Source: AC-49 sp963817035
Lineage (GTDB): Bacteria; Actinomycetota; Thermoleophilia; Solirubrobacterales; Solirubrobacteraceae
Direction: 5' to 3'
Length of the DNA stretch: 64,000 nt
Assembly: GCA_963817035.1 (NCBI GenBank)
Contig: CAWFMM010000004.1
Span: forward strand, 1,550,001 to 1,614,000
This document shows positions 16,642 to 24,861 of the stretch, one piece after another (the stretch's first letter is position 1; the number at the start of each line of letters is the position of its first letter). The position numbers were made by a program, and so were the translations under genes. The notes beneath the pieces are model-generated. The model was given only the letters and a program-made list of their open reading frames with translations. It had not been told where the DNA came from and made no database searches.

Positions 16642-17606
16642 TCCATCGCCTCGACATCGCGACCGGCTTTCGGATCGGGAGCGTCAACGGCTACCTCGTC
16701 GAGGACGACCCGCTGACGCTCGTCGACTGCGGGCCGCGATCCGACGAGTCGCTGGCTGCCCTCGAGGCCGCGCTGGCGGCCCACGGTCGCCGGATCGAGG
16801 ACCTCCAGCGTGTGGTGATCACCCACCAGCATCTCGATCACATGGGCCTGGCGGCGACGATCGTGCGGCGCTCGGGCGCCGAGGTCGTCGCCCTGGATCG
16901 CCTCGCCCCGTGGTTGGCCGGCTTCCCGTCCGGCGCCGACGCCGACGATGCCTATTCGACGGCGATCATGGCTCGGCACGGGATCGAGTCGGACACGCGC
17001 TCGGGGCTGCGTTCGACGAGCAGCCGCTATTTCAGCTGGGGTGAGCCGCTCGTCGTGACGCGACCGGTCACGACCGGCGACGAGGTGCCGTTCGCCGGCC
17101 GCACGTGGCGTGTGCACCATCGTCCCGGGCATTCGCCGTCGGACACGCTGTTCCACGACGAGAGCTCCGGCGAGCTGATCGTCGGCGACCACCTGCTCAA
17201 GACCGTGTCGTCGAACCCGATCATCTCGCGGCCGTTGGAAGGCGGCGAGCCGGAGGACCGGCCGAAGACGCTGATCATGTATCGCGAGGCGCTGCGGGCG
17301 ACGCGGGCGATGGAGGTGTCGGTGGCGCTGGGCGGTCACGGCGACGAGATCGACGACCATCGCGCGCTGATCGACCGGCGTCTCGCCAGCCAGGATCGCC
17401 GCGGGGAGAAGATCCACGGACTGCTGACGCAGCGCCCGTATACCGCGCCCGCGATCGCGCGCGAGCTGTGGGGCGGCGAGATCGCCATGCAGCAGTCCTA
17501 CCTGACGTTGTGCGAGGTGCTCGGCCACACCGACATCCTCGTCGCCGCGGGGCGGGCGCGCGAGGAGTCCGGCGACGACGGCGTTGTGCACTTCTCAGCC
17601 GTCTGA
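16638..17606 (+). CDS. Metallo-beta-lactamase-fold hydrolase
   Basis: 322 residues from a GTG overlapping the manB stop. The metal site ITHQHLDHMG gives His63, His65, Asp67 and His68. Further ligands are HRPGHSPSD and GDHLL. The C-terminal region after about 240 resembles the winged-helix tail of LACTB2-like members. Substrates of this group include thioesters and RNA, and none can be assigned here. The 3' end overlaps the convergent glycosyltransferase by 12 nt. Confidence 0.85.
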   Translation: MIHRLDIATGFRIGSVNGYLVEDDPLTLVDCGPRSDESLAALEAALAAHGRRIEDLQRVVITHQHLDHMGLAATIVRRSGAEVVALDRLAPWLAGFPSGADADDAYSTAIMARHGIESDTRSGLRSTSSRYFSWGEPLVVTRPVTTGDEVPFAGRTWRVHHRPGHSPSDTLFHDESSGELIVGDHLLKTVSSNPIISRPLEGGEPEDRPKTLIMYREALRATRAMEVSVALGGHGDEIDDHRALIDRRLASQDRRGEKIHGLLTQRPYTAPAIARELWGGEIAMQQSYLTLCEVLGHTDILVAAGRAREESGDDGVVHFSAV

Positions 17607-18587
17607 GCCGCAATCAAGGAGAGCGTCGACGGCCGCGGCGGTGCGCTCCCAGCTGAATTGCGCGGCGCGCGCGAGACCCTGCTCGCGCTTGGCCTGCGGG
17701 TCGGCGATCGCCTGGCGCAGCGCGGCGGTGATCGCCTGCGGATCGGTGGGATCGACGAGTAGCGCCCCATCGCCGCACGTCTCGGGCAGAGCGGTGGCAT
17801 CGGCGGCGACGACCGGGGTGCCACAGGCCATCGCTTCGATGCACGGCAGACCGAAGCCCTCATAGAGGCTCGGCAGGACGAAGGCCTGGGCGCCCGCGTA
17901 GAGGCCGGGCAGGAGCGCGTCGTCGACGTGGCCGAGCGCTCGGGCGCCGTCGTCGGCGGGGGCACGGAACTGCGGCCGGTCGCCGCCGGCGGCGACGAGC
18001 TCGATCCCGTCGGAGGCCAGTTCGCGGGCGACGGGTTCGAGGACGGCGAGGTTCTTGCGGGCGGTGCGGCTGGCGACAGTGAGGACGTAGGGGCGCGTGA
18101 GGCCGAGCGCGTGCCGCGTCGGCTCGGGGTCGGCGTTCGGGCTGAAGCGTTCGTCGACACCGCCGGGGACGACGTGGGCATCGACGCCGAGCAGCTGCGC
18201 CAGTTCGGCCTTGGAGAACTCCGAGACGGTGATGACGAGCTTGGCGCTTGCGGCGACGCGCGGGAGGATCGCTCGCTGCCAGCGGGCGTAGGCGCCGGAG
18301 TACCACGACGGGTCGCGCAGCGGCGCGGCGTCGTGCAGGACGACGGCTGTGCGCGGGTGGGCGAGCGGGGCAAGGTTGGCGGGGCACAGCAGCCAGTGCG
18401 CGCGGCGAGCCTGGATCGGCAGGACGAGCTGCTCCCAGGCGTGGCCCGCGCCGTGGCTGAACAGCGGCGGCGGCGACGCGACCCGGTAGCGCCCGGGGGC
18501 GATCGCGGGCAGGCGCGCGGACAGCTCGCGCGCCCAGCGCTCGACCCCACCGAGCTCAGGCCGCGCCGCGGCGCGGGCATCGATCAC
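17595..18587 (-). CDS. GT4-type glycosyltransferase
   Basis: About 330 residues with the GT-B fold of family 4. The N-terminal part has GGVERWARELS and the middle VVPGGVDERFSP. The nucleotide-sugar site SLYEGFGLPCIEAMACGTPVV carries the E-x7-E signature. It is a retaining transferase, probably adding a hexose to an envelope glycan or lipid. Start: a GTG at 18587 (VIDARAAARPELGG) is the only usable start codon near the N-terminal strand, 11 nt after the rpiB stop. The acceptor is unknown. Confidence 0.88.
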   Translation of the reverse strand: MIDARAAARPELGGVERWARELSARLPAIAPGRYRVASPPPLFSHGAGHAWEQLVLPIQARRAHWLLCPANLAPLAHPRTAVVLHDAAPLRDPSWYSGAYARWQRAILPRVAASAKLVITVSEFSKAELAQLLGVDAHVVPGGVDERFSPNADPEPTRHALGLTRPYVLTVASRTARKNLAVLEPVARELASDGIELVAAGGDRPQFRAPADDGARALGHVDDALLPGLYAGAQAFVLPSLYEGFGLPCIEAMACGTPVVAADATALPETCGDGALLVDPTDPQAITAALRQAIADPQAKREQGLARAAQFSWERTAAAVDALLDCGSDG

Positions 18588-18598
18588 GATCGTTTGGC

Positions 18599-19039
18599 TC
18601 AGCGGATCTCGTCCACGTGGACGACGTTGGCGACATCGTCGGGCTCGTCGCTTGGCGCCGCGGCGAACCAGGCATCGAGGATCTCGTGCAGCTGCGCTTC
18701 GGACGTCGCGCGCAGGCTCAACGCGAGCACGTTCGCGTCGTTCCAGCGCCGCGCCCCGGCCGCCGTCGGCGCGTCGCCACACAGCGCCGCGCGCACCCCG
18801 GGGACCTTGTTCGCCGCGATCGACGCGCCGGTTCCCGTCCAGCAGCACACCACCGCCTGCTCCGCCCGTCCCTCGGCAACCTCCCGCGCAGCGGCCTCTG
18901 CGCTCCACGCCCAATCCGCACGTCCGCCGGGCTCCAGCGCGCCGAACGCCACCGCCTCATGACCTCGCCGACCCAGCTCCGCGATGAGCAGCCCCGCCGC
19001 GATCCCCGTCCGCTCGTCAGCAGCCACCGCGATGCGCAT
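18599..19039 (-). CDS. rpiB: Ribose-5-phosphate isomerase B / RpiB-LacAB family sugar-phosphate isomerase
   Basis: 146 residues. N-terminus MRIAVAADERTG, active-site segment VVCCWTGTGASIAANKVPGV with the general-base Cys, and a later ARRWNDANVLALS that matches the RpiB GARHNDANVL segment. It interconverts ribose-5-phosphate and ribulose-5-phosphate or related aldose/ketose phosphates. The Trp in CCWTGTG replaces the usual Gly of CGTGxG, so the substrate might differ from that of classical RpiB. A perfect-looking TAATAT -10 box ends 6 nt before the ATG, and palindromic repeats lie just upstream. Confidence 0.85.
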   Translation of the reverse strand: MRIAVAADERTGIAAGLLIAELGRRGHEAVAFGALEPGGRADWAWSAEAAAREVAEGRAEQAVVCCWTGTGASIAANKVPGVRAALCGDAPTAAGARRWNDANVLALSLRATSEAQLHEILDAWFAAAPSDEPDDVANVVHVDEIR

Positions 19040-19045
19040 CCGCGA

Positions 19046-19051
19046 ATATTA
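19046..19051 (-). promoter_or_regulatory. Putative -10 box (TAATAT) for rpiB
   Basis: TAATAT on the minus strand, 6 nt before the ATG at 19039. It abuts the palindrome starting at 19051, so anything binding the palindrome would block this promoter. Confidence 0.5.
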
Positions 19052-19122
19052 AGGGGTCAGACCCCTTGAGTCGTAGCGACTGAGATCTGTTGAGTGCGCA
19101 CGCATCAAGGGGTCTGACCCCT
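19051..19122. repeat. Pair of inverted palindromic (REP-like) repeats between pdxT and rpiB
   Basis: The palindrome AAGGGGTCAGACCCCTT lies at 19051-19067. An 18-bp stretch of it (19052-19069) recurs exactly inverted at 19105-19122. Each copy is itself a palindrome around a single central base. The 102-bp intergenic region is mostly made of this pair. Two palindromes in inverted order look like a BIME/REP pair. The operator-pair explanation is also open because copy 1 touches the rpiB -10 box. Confidence 0.75.
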
Positions 19123-19150
19123 AGCGCGCTAGCGCGGACCCCTAGCGCGC
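19116..19150. repeat. 14-bp direct repeat at the pdxT stop codon
   Basis: GACCCCTAGCGCGC occurs at 19116-19129 and again at 19137-19150. The second copy includes the pdxT stop codon (19142-19144), and the first is part of the downstream palindrome. The arrangement suggests a small tandem duplication when the palindrome pair arrived. Confidence 0.7.
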
Positions 19151-19699
19151 GGTGACGATCCGGAGGAACAGCTGGTGGACGCGCAGGTCGTCGGTGAGCT
19201 CGGGGTGGAAGGCGACCGCGAGCAGTCGGCCCTGGCGCGCGGCGACTGCGTGGCCGTCGACGGACGCGAGGATCTCGACGTCGGGGCCGTGCTCAGCAAT
19301 CCATGGCGCGCGGATGAAGACGGCGTGCAGCGGGCCGTCGTCCAGGCCCCTGATGTCGAGGTCGGCCTCGAACGAGCGGACCTGGCGCCCGAACGCGTTG
19401 CGCTCACACAACACGTCCATGATCGCCAGGTGGTCGCGGTCGAGCATGATCAGGCCCGCACATGTGCCGAGGATCGGCGTCCCGGCTGCGGCGAGCGCGC
19501 GCAGCGGGTCAGCGAGCCCGTCGCGCTCGATCGCGAGCGTCATCGTCGTCGACTCGCCGCCCGGAAGGATCAGGCCGTCGAGATCGGAGAGATCGTCCGC
19601 CGTGCGAACTTCGCGGGCGTATGCCCCGAGGCGCTGCAGGGCGACGCGGTGCGCGGCAAAGCCGCCCTGGAGGGCGAGAACGCCGACCAGTTCGGACAT
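19142..19699 (-). CDS. pdxT: Glutaminase subunit of pyridoxal 5'-phosphate synthase
   Basis: 185 residues, class I amidotransferase fold. LPGGESTTM near 48, nucleophile Cys in LGTCAGL near 80, and the His-Glu pair in VAFHPELTDD near the end. It releases ammonia from glutamine and channels it to PdxS. The gene starts 3 nt after the pdxS stop. Confidence 0.97.
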   Translation of the reverse strand: MSELVGVLALQGGFAAHRVALQRLGAYAREVRTADDLSDLDGLILPGGESTTMTLAIERDGLADPLRALAAAGTPILGTCAGLIMLDRDHLAIMDVLCERNAFGRQVRSFEADLDIRGLDDGPLHAVFIRAPWIAEHGPDVEILASVDGHAVAARQGRLLAVAFHPELTDDLRVHQLFLRIVTAR

Positions 19700-19702
19700 C
19701 GG

Positions 19703-20587
19703 CTACCAGCCGCGGCCGGCGAGCAGCTGATCGTCGGGCAGCTTGCTCGACTCGATCGAGATCATCGTCGCGCCCAGGCCCTCCGACGCCGCGGCGACAC
19801 GCGCCGGGTCGGCGAAGTGCGTCGTCGCCTCGACAATCGCCCGTGCCCGCGCCGGCGGATCCTCGCTCTTGAAGATCCCCGATCCGACGAAGACCGACTC
19901 GGCCCCGAGCTGCATTACCAGCGACGCGTCGGCCGGAGTGGCGATCCCGCCCGCGCAGAACAGCGGCACCGGCAGGTGCCCTGTCCGCGCGACCTCGCGC
20001 ACGAGATCGAGCGGCGACTGCAGCTCCTTGGCCGCCGTCGCCAGTTCCATGTCGTCGAGCGTCCCGAGCCGCCGGATCGATCCATAGATCGACCGCAGGT
20101 GGCGCACCGCCTCGACGATGTCGCCGGTTCCGGCCTCGCCCTTGGAACGGATCAGCGCCGCGCCCTCACCGATGCGCCGCAGCGCCTCGCCGAGGTTCGT
20201 CGCTCCGCACACGAACGGAATCTTGAACGCCCACTTGTCGATGTGGTGAGCCTCGTCCGCCGGGGTCAGGACCTCGGATTCGTCGATGTAGTCGACCTCG
20301 AGAGCCTCGAGCACCTGTGCCTCGGCGAAGTGGCCGATCCGGGCCTTGGCCATCACGGGGATCGAGACGGTCTCCTGGATCGCCTTGATCATCAGTGGGT
20401 CGCTCATCCGCGCCACGCCGCCGTCGCGGCGGATGTCGGACGGCACGCGCTCGAGCGCCATGACGGCCGCCGCCCCCGCCTCCTGGGCGATCAGGGCCTG
20501 CTCGGCATCGACGACGTCCATGATCACGCCGCCCTTGAGCATCTCGGCCAGGCCAGCTTTGACGCGGAAGGTCGCTTCGTCTCGCAT
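19703..20587 (-). CDS. pdxS: Pyridoxal 5'-phosphate synthase lyase subunit
   Basis: 294 residues, (beta/alpha)8 barrel. It has GGVIMDVVDAEQA, the catalytic Lys in VMAKARIGHF, the conserved LFCAGGIATPADA and GSGIFKSEDP. It builds PLP from ribose 5-phosphate, glyceraldehyde 3-phosphate and ammonia from PdxT. The product of the neighbouring rpiB belongs to the enzyme family that makes or consumes ribose 5-phosphate, which may explain the proximity. The -10 box TACACT ends 7 nt before the ATG. Confidence 0.98.
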   Translation of the reverse strand: MRDEATFRVKAGLAEMLKGGVIMDVVDAEQALIAQEAGAAAVMALERVPSDIRRDGGVARMSDPLMIKAIQETVSIPVMAKARIGHFAEAQVLEALEVDYIDESEVLTPADEAHHIDKWAFKIPFVCGATNLGEALRRIGEGAALIRSKGEAGTGDIVEAVRHLRSIYGSIRRLGTLDDMELATAAKELQSPLDLVREVARTGHLPVPLFCAGGIATPADASLVMQLGAESVFVGSGIFKSEDPPARARAIVEATTHFADPARVAAASEGLGATMISIESSKLPDDQLLAGRGW

Positions 20588-20594
20588 GTACAGC

Positions 20595-20600
20595 AGTGTA
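20595..20600 (-). promoter_or_regulatory. Putative -10 box (TACACT) and small inverted repeat before pdxS
   Basis: TACACT on the minus strand, 7 nt, then the ATG at 20587. It lies inside GTACA-GCAG-TGTAC (20588-20601), a 5-bp inverted repeat that could bind a regulator. A GC-rich hairpin (20601-20617) follows the upstream regulator's stop codon. Confidence 0.45.
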
Positions 20601-20619
20601 CGGGCGCGAGACGCCCGGA

Positions 20620-21501
20620 CTACTTGAGCCTGAAGGCCTTTATCCGATCCGCGTACTGCTCGGCGTCGCGACTGTACACACCGCTCGCCAGTGCCTGGAT
20701 CATCGCGAGCAGGGCGGTATGCGAACGCACGTAGCCCGAGCTGTTGGAGGAGTAGTAGAGCTTGATCTGCGCGAGCTTGGCGACCTCCGACAGCGTTGCA
20801 TCGGTGATCGCGACCGTCCGCGCCTTGCGGTGGCGGGCGAGCTTCATCGCGCGTACGACCAGCGGATGCGGGCGCCCGGCGCTCAGTCCGATGACGAGCG
20901 TGTTCTCGTCGACGCGGCCGAGGCGGCTCAGCGCCTCCTGCGACGGGCTGGCGACGGTCTCCGCGCGGAGGTCGAGCAGCATCAGGAGGTGTCGGAGGTA
21001 GGAGGCGAAGAACGCCATCTGGTCGGTTCCGGCGATCAGGATCCGCTCGGCGTCGACGATCGCGTCGATGACCGACTCGACATCGGAGCGCGACACCTTG
21101 CGCGCGGTCTCCTCGACGTTGACGTGATCGGCGGCAAGCGCGGTCTCGAACTCGTTCTGATCGAGCGAGAACAGTGGCGCGACGTCGGTGCCCGAGCCGC
21201 GCCCGTTGCCATTGGCGACGCGCCGCCGGTACTCCTCGCGCGCCGAGCTCTGCAGCTCGGGGAAGCCCTCGAAGCCGAGTGCCTGGCTGAAGCGCACCAC
21301 GGTCGAGCTCGAGGTATTGGCGCGCCGAGCGAGTTCCTCGGCGGTCTGGAAGGCGACCTCGTCGAGGTGATCGACGATGTACTGCGCGACGTCCTTCTGC
21401 GATCGCGAGAACTCGTCGAAGCGCGCCTGGATGTAGGCGGAGAGGGTCTGATGCCCGCTCGCTTCGTGCGGTGGGCGTGTCGTGGTTGCGGCTCTCTTCA
21501 T
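20620..21501 (-). CDS. MurR/RpiR-family transcriptional regulator
   Basis: 293 residues. N-terminal HTH_6 domain (SQKDVAQYIVDH ... ANTSSSTVVRFSQALGFEGF), then a SIS sugar-isomerase domain (ERILIAGTDQMAFFASYLRH ... VIGLSAGRPHPLV). Members sense phosphosugars and often regulate sugar or amino-sugar use. The location near pdxST/rpiB is suggestive, but no direct target can be named. The ATG at 21501 (MKRAATTTR) is the only start codon in frame for 40 nt upstream. An AAAGGAG lies about 30 nt too far upstream to be its ribosome site. Confidence 0.9.
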   Translation of the reverse strand: MKRAATTTRPPHEASGHQTLSAYIQARFDEFSRSQKDVAQYIVDHLDEVAFQTAEELARRANTSSSTVVRFSQALGFEGFPELQSSAREEYRRRVANGNGRGSGTDVAPLFSLDQNEFETALAADHVNVEETARKVSRSDVESVIDAIVDAERILIAGTDQMAFFASYLRHLLMLLDLRAETVASPSQEALSRLGRVDENTLVIGLSAGRPHPLVVRAMKLARHRKARTVAITDATLSEVAKLAQIKLYYSSNSSGYVRSHTALLAMIQALASGVYSRDAEQYADRIKAFRLK

Positions 21502-21567
21502 AGGCGCCGACTGTTTCGACGCACCACTATGTGACTCCTTTATGAGTCGCTGACGCGGTACTACGGT

Positions 21568-22200
21568 GTGTGGATCGAAGGACACGCTTTCCTGATCGAC
21601 GAGCTGCGCGGCGCGATCGCCGACGCGCGCGTCATCGACGCCATCGAGGCAGTCCCGCGCGAGCTGTTCGTCACCCCCGCCGAGCAGGACCGCGCCTACG
21701 CCAACGTGGCACTGCCGATCGCGTGCGGGCAGACGATCTCCCAGCCACTCGTCGTGGCGCGGATGTGCGAGCTGCTCGAGCTGAAGCAGGCCGACCGGAT
21801 GCTCGAGGTCGGCACCGGATCGGGCTACCACGCGGCGGTCATGGCGCGCCTGTGCGCGCATGTGTGGAGCATCGAGTGCCGCCCGGAGCTGAGCGACGGC
21901 GCCGCGCGGGCGCTCGCGGCCGCGGCGATCGACAACGTCACCCTGCTCGTCGGCGACGGCGGCGAGGGATACCCGCCTCAGGCGCCCTACGACGCGATCT
22001 GCGTGACCGCCGCGAGCCCCGGCGAAACGCTGCTGACGCTCGAAGCGCAGCTCGCGCCCGGTGGCCGGCTCGTCGCGCCGCTCGCGGGGCGCCGCGAGCG
22101 GCTGGTCCGCAGCGTGCGCAGCGAGGAAGGCGCCCACATGGAGCGCACCGGCCACGAGCGGGTGCGCTTCGTGCCGCTGGTCGGCGGAGAGCCCACGTAG
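21568..22200 (+). CDS. pcm: Protein-L-isoaspartate O-methyltransferase
   Basis: 210 residues from a GTG. PRELFVTPAEQDRAYANVAL at about 33-52, the conserved QTISQPLVVARM, and SAM-binding VGTGSGYHAAV near 82-92. It methylates isoaspartyl residues that form in ageing proteins and so starts their repair. It is divergent from the RpiR regulator with a 66-bp gap containing GACTC-N6-GAGTC. Its stop is 8 bp from the convergent modC stop. Confidence 0.93.
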   Translation: MWIEGHAFLIDELRGAIADARVIDAIEAVPRELFVTPAEQDRAYANVALPIACGQTISQPLVVARMCELLELKQADRMLEVGTGSGYHAAVMARLCAHVWSIECRPELSDGAARALAAAAIDNVTLLVGDGGEGYPPQAPYDAICVTAASPGETLLTLEAQLAPGGRLVAPLAGRRERLVRSVRSEEGAHMERTGHERVRFVPLVGGEPT

Positions 22201-22207
22201 CCCCGGT

Positions 22208-23224
22208 CTAGGCCTCGACCGGGAAGACGCAGACGTCGGCCGGATCGACCCGCAGCCCGACGCGGGAGCCGTCGCCGGCGATGAGGTCGGGACGAGCACC
22301 CGGATGCGTATGGACGACAAACCGGCTCAGCCTGATCAGGCTTCCGCCGCCGTGAGGCTGCGTCGTCATGACCTGGTCGGTGAGGGCGGACTCGGCCGGA
22401 TCGACGATCTCAAGCGCCCACGGATGGATTGCGGCCTCCACGCGGCCGTCGGCAGACGTGGAGCTCGTCAGCTCGCCGCCACCGTCGAGCCGGATGGTGC
22501 TCCCCCCTGCGCTTGGGGTCGCCGTCGCCCCGAGGACGTTGGCTCCCGTCAGCCCGGCGACCATAGACGTCGCCGGACTGCGCAGAAACTCGGTGGGGGT
22601 TCCCAGCTGCACGAGACGGCCCGCGTCGATGACCGCGATGCGCTGCGCGATGGCACCGGCGTCCTCGAACGAATGGGTGACGAGAACCGTCGGAAGGCGC
22701 AGGTCGCGCAGCTCATCGGCGAGCTCGTCGCGGACCTGGGCGCGGGTCGTCGCATCGAGCGCGGCGAACGGTTCGTCGAGGAGCAGGACGCGGGGTTCAC
22801 GTGCGAGTGCCCGGGCGAGCGCGACGCGTTGGCGCTCGCCCCCGGACAGCTGGGACGGCCGGGCGTCGGCGAGGTCGGCGATCCCGAGGCGGCTGAGCAG
22901 GTCGGGTCGATCGCGCTTGCCGGCAAAGCGCACGTTCGCCGCGACGGTCATGTGCGGGAACAGGCCGTAGTCCTGCGGCACGTATCCGACGCGGCGCCGC
23001 TCCGGTGCCACGAAGACGCCGCGCGCGGCGTCGGACCACACCTGGTCGGCGAGCGCGACCCGTCCCTCGTGCGGGCGCTCGAGTCCGGCGACGCTGCGCA
23101 GCAGCGAACTCTTCCCCGCGCCCGACGGACCCACGAGCGCGACCGTCTCGTCGCCGACCGTCAGTGCGATCCGAAGCTCGAACTCTCGCCGCGCTAGCGC
23201 GATATCGACGGCGAGCTGATCCAT
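22208..23224 (-). CDS. modC: Molybdate (or sulfate-type) ABC transporter ATP-binding protein with TOBE domain
   Basis: 338 residues. Walker A VGPSGAGKSS at 31-40, signature QLSGGERQR, Walker B LLLDEPFAALD, and H-loop VTHS. A C-terminal region from about 240 resembles a TOBE domain, typical of ModC/CysA importers. It powers uptake together with ModB and ModA. Its start overlaps modB by 31 nt, so translation is coupled. Confidence 0.9.
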   Translation of the reverse strand: MDQLAVDIALARREFELRIALTVGDETVALVGPSGAGKSSLLRSVAGLERPHEGRVALADQVWSDAARGVFVAPERRRVGYVPQDYGLFPHMTVAANVRFAGKRDRPDLLSRLGIADLADARPSQLSGGERQRVALARALAREPRVLLLDEPFAALDATTRAQVRDELADELRDLRLPTVLVTHSFEDAGAIAQRIAVIDAGRLVQLGTPTEFLRSPATSMVAGLTGANVLGATATPSAGGSTIRLDGGGELTSSTSADGRVEAAIHPWALEIVDPAESALTDQVMTTQPHGGGSLIRLSRFVVHTHPGARPDLIAGDGSRVGLRVDPADVCVFPVEA

Positions 23225-24033
23225 GACCCGAGGAGCTTCGCAGTGAGCAGGATGGCGCCGCTGACCACGAGCAGCAGCACGCCGATCGCGATCGCCTGAT
23301 CGAGGTTGGCGTCGAACAGGGAGTACACGGCGAGCGGCAGGGTCTGCGTGGTTCCCTGGAAGCTGCCGGCGAAGAGGATCGTGGCTCCGAACTCACCGAT
23401 GCCGCGGGCGAACGCGAGCGCCGCGGACGCGCCGAGTCCGCTGCGCGCGAGCGGCAATGCGACGCGGACCATCCGCCGTGCCGGGCCGGCGCCCACGGTT
23501 GCCGCGACGTCCATCAACGTGGTGTCGATCGCTTCGAAGGCGCCGATCGCGCCCCGGACGTAGAACGGGCTGGCGACGAACAGGATCGCCATGACCACGG
23601 CCGCCTCGGTGAACGCGAGGTTGATGCCGAGCGTCGTCAGCGTGTCGCCGAGGAGGCCAAGCCGGCCGAACGCGACGAGCAGCGCGATACCGGCGACCGC
23701 CGGCGGCATGACGAGCGGCAGCTCGACCACCGTGATGACGACGTTGCGGCCGGGGAAGTGGCGCCGGCCGATCAGATAGGCGAATGGCGTACCGAACCCG
23801 AGGGTCAGGGCCATCGCGATCGCGTTGGTCTTCAGCGACACGATGATCGCGTCGGTCGTCACCGACGAGCCCAGGTTGTCGATCAGCTCCTTGGGCGACT
23901 GGTAGGTGACCAGCGCGACGATCGGCACCAGCAAAAAGCCCATGACCACGGCGATGACGAGCGCCATGCCAACGACGCGCGCAGCTCGTCCGATCGCGGC
24001 GGACCGCGTTCGAAGAACGTCGCCGTTCGTCAT
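23194..24033 (-). CDS. modB: Molybdate ABC transporter permease
   Basis: 279 residues, BPD-type permease with about six membrane helices. The EAA loop reads EAIDTTLMDVAATVGAGPAR near 180-200. The family subset (ModB/CysT) is suggested by FGTPFAYLIGRRHFPGR. It starts 3 nt after modA. Confidence 0.92.
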   Translation of the reverse strand: MTNGDVLRTRSAAIGRAARVVGMALVIAVVMGFLLVPIVALVTYQSPKELIDNLGSSVTTDAIIVSLKTNAIAMALTLGFGTPFAYLIGRRHFPGRNVVITVVELPLVMPPAVAGIALLVAFGRLGLLGDTLTTLGINLAFTEAAVVMAILFVASPFYVRGAIGAFEAIDTTLMDVAATVGAGPARRMVRVALPLARSGLGASAALAFARGIGEFGATILFAGSFQGTTQTLPLAVYSLFDANLDQAIAIGVLLLVVSGAILLTAKLLGSWISSPSISR

Positions 24034-24036
24034 CGC

Positions 24037-24813
24037 CTACGGCTTACCGAAGGCGGCTTCGGCGAGGATCTTCTGGCTCTTCTTGGACAGGACGAGCCGG
24101 ACGAACGCGGCCGCGGCCGGACGGTTCTTGGTCGACCTGACGATCGCGATCGTGTCCACGGTGAACGGCTTGGCCTTGTCCGGAAGCCCGATCGGCCTGA
24201 CCTTGCCATGAGACGCCCTCGCGTCGGTGATGTAGACGAAACCCACGTCGCCCTGCCCGGCGGCGATCTGCGCGACGACCTGTGTGACGTCGGTCTGCTG
24301 GCTGACGATGTTCCTCGTCGCCGCATCGGTGATGCCGAGATTGGCGAATGCGGTCGCCGCGTACATCCCGCACGGCACCGTCGCATTGCAGACAACGATC
24401 TTCACGCCGGGCTTGACGATGTCGTCGACCGACTTGATGTGCTTGGGGTTGTCCTTGGGGACGATCATCACCAGCGTGTTGGTGGCAAACCGCATCGGCT
24501 TCTCAACAAGTCCGGCCGCGTAGAGCGCATCGGTCTGCTTCGGGCTCGCCGACGCGAACACGTCGGCAGGAGCGCCCTGTTGGATCTGCGTGGCCAGCAT
24601 CCCCGAGCCGGCGAACGTGTATCTGGGCGTCTTGTCGATCTTCGGGAAGACCTTCGACAGCGACGCGGCCGCGAGAATCGTCAGCCGGCCGCCCGCCGCC
24701 TGGTGGGCGACCGCCGGGCGCCCCGATGCGGCCGTGCCCGCCACGACCAGTGCCGCAGACGTGACGATCGCGGCGACGCCGGCTACCGCCCGGACCCTCG
24801 TGATTCTCAGCAT
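24037..24813 (-). CDS. modA: Molybdate-binding periplasmic-type protein
   Basis: 258 residues. There is an N-terminal signal peptide (VAAIVTSAALVVAGTAAS) without a lipobox Cys, so it is either anchored by an uncleaved signal or released. The substrate-binding fold has TILAAASLSKVFPKI, FAGSGMLATQIQQGAPADVF and ADVFASAS-type segments characteristic of ModA. It delivers molybdate to ModBC. The start is preceded by TAACAT 8 nt upstream, and a near-palindrome lies at the -35 position. Confidence 0.92.
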   Translation of the reverse strand: MLRITRVRAVAGVAAIVTSAALVVAGTAASGRPAVAHQAAGGRLTILAAASLSKVFPKIDKTPRYTFAGSGMLATQIQQGAPADVFASASPKQTDALYAAGLVEKPMRFATNTLVMIVPKDNPKHIKSVDDIVKPGVKIVVCNATVPCGMYAATAFANLGITDAATRNIVSQQTDVTQVVAQIAAGQGDVGFVYITDARASHGKVRPIGLPDKAKPFTVDTIAIVRSTKNRPAAAAFVRLVLSKKSQKILAEAAFGKP

Positions 24814-24821
24814 GGCGCGCC

Positions 24822-24857
24822 ATGTTACCGATCATGCCAAGGTAATAGCTAGGTATT
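24822..24857 (-). promoter_or_regulatory. modABC promoter with near-palindromic operator candidate
   Basis: TAACAT (24822-24827) ends 8 nt before the modA ATG. Sixteen nt further upstream lies AATAGCTAGGTATT (24844-24857), palindromic apart from one mismatched pair, where the -35 box should be. It is a good candidate site for a metal- or oxyanion-responsive regulator. It does not match the E. coli ModE consensus as I know it. Confidence 0.45.
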
Positions 24858-24861
24858 GGTG

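Noticed and set aside
20601..20617. GC hairpin CGGGCG-CGAGA-CGCCCG as a terminator of the RpiR gene
   Set aside because: It has the right place but no T-run on either strand. It is noted only as possible structure.
24814..24861. Molybdenum-cofactor riboswitch before modA
   Set aside because: Only 48 bp lie between the modA start and the next gene, and the -10 box is 8 nt from the start.
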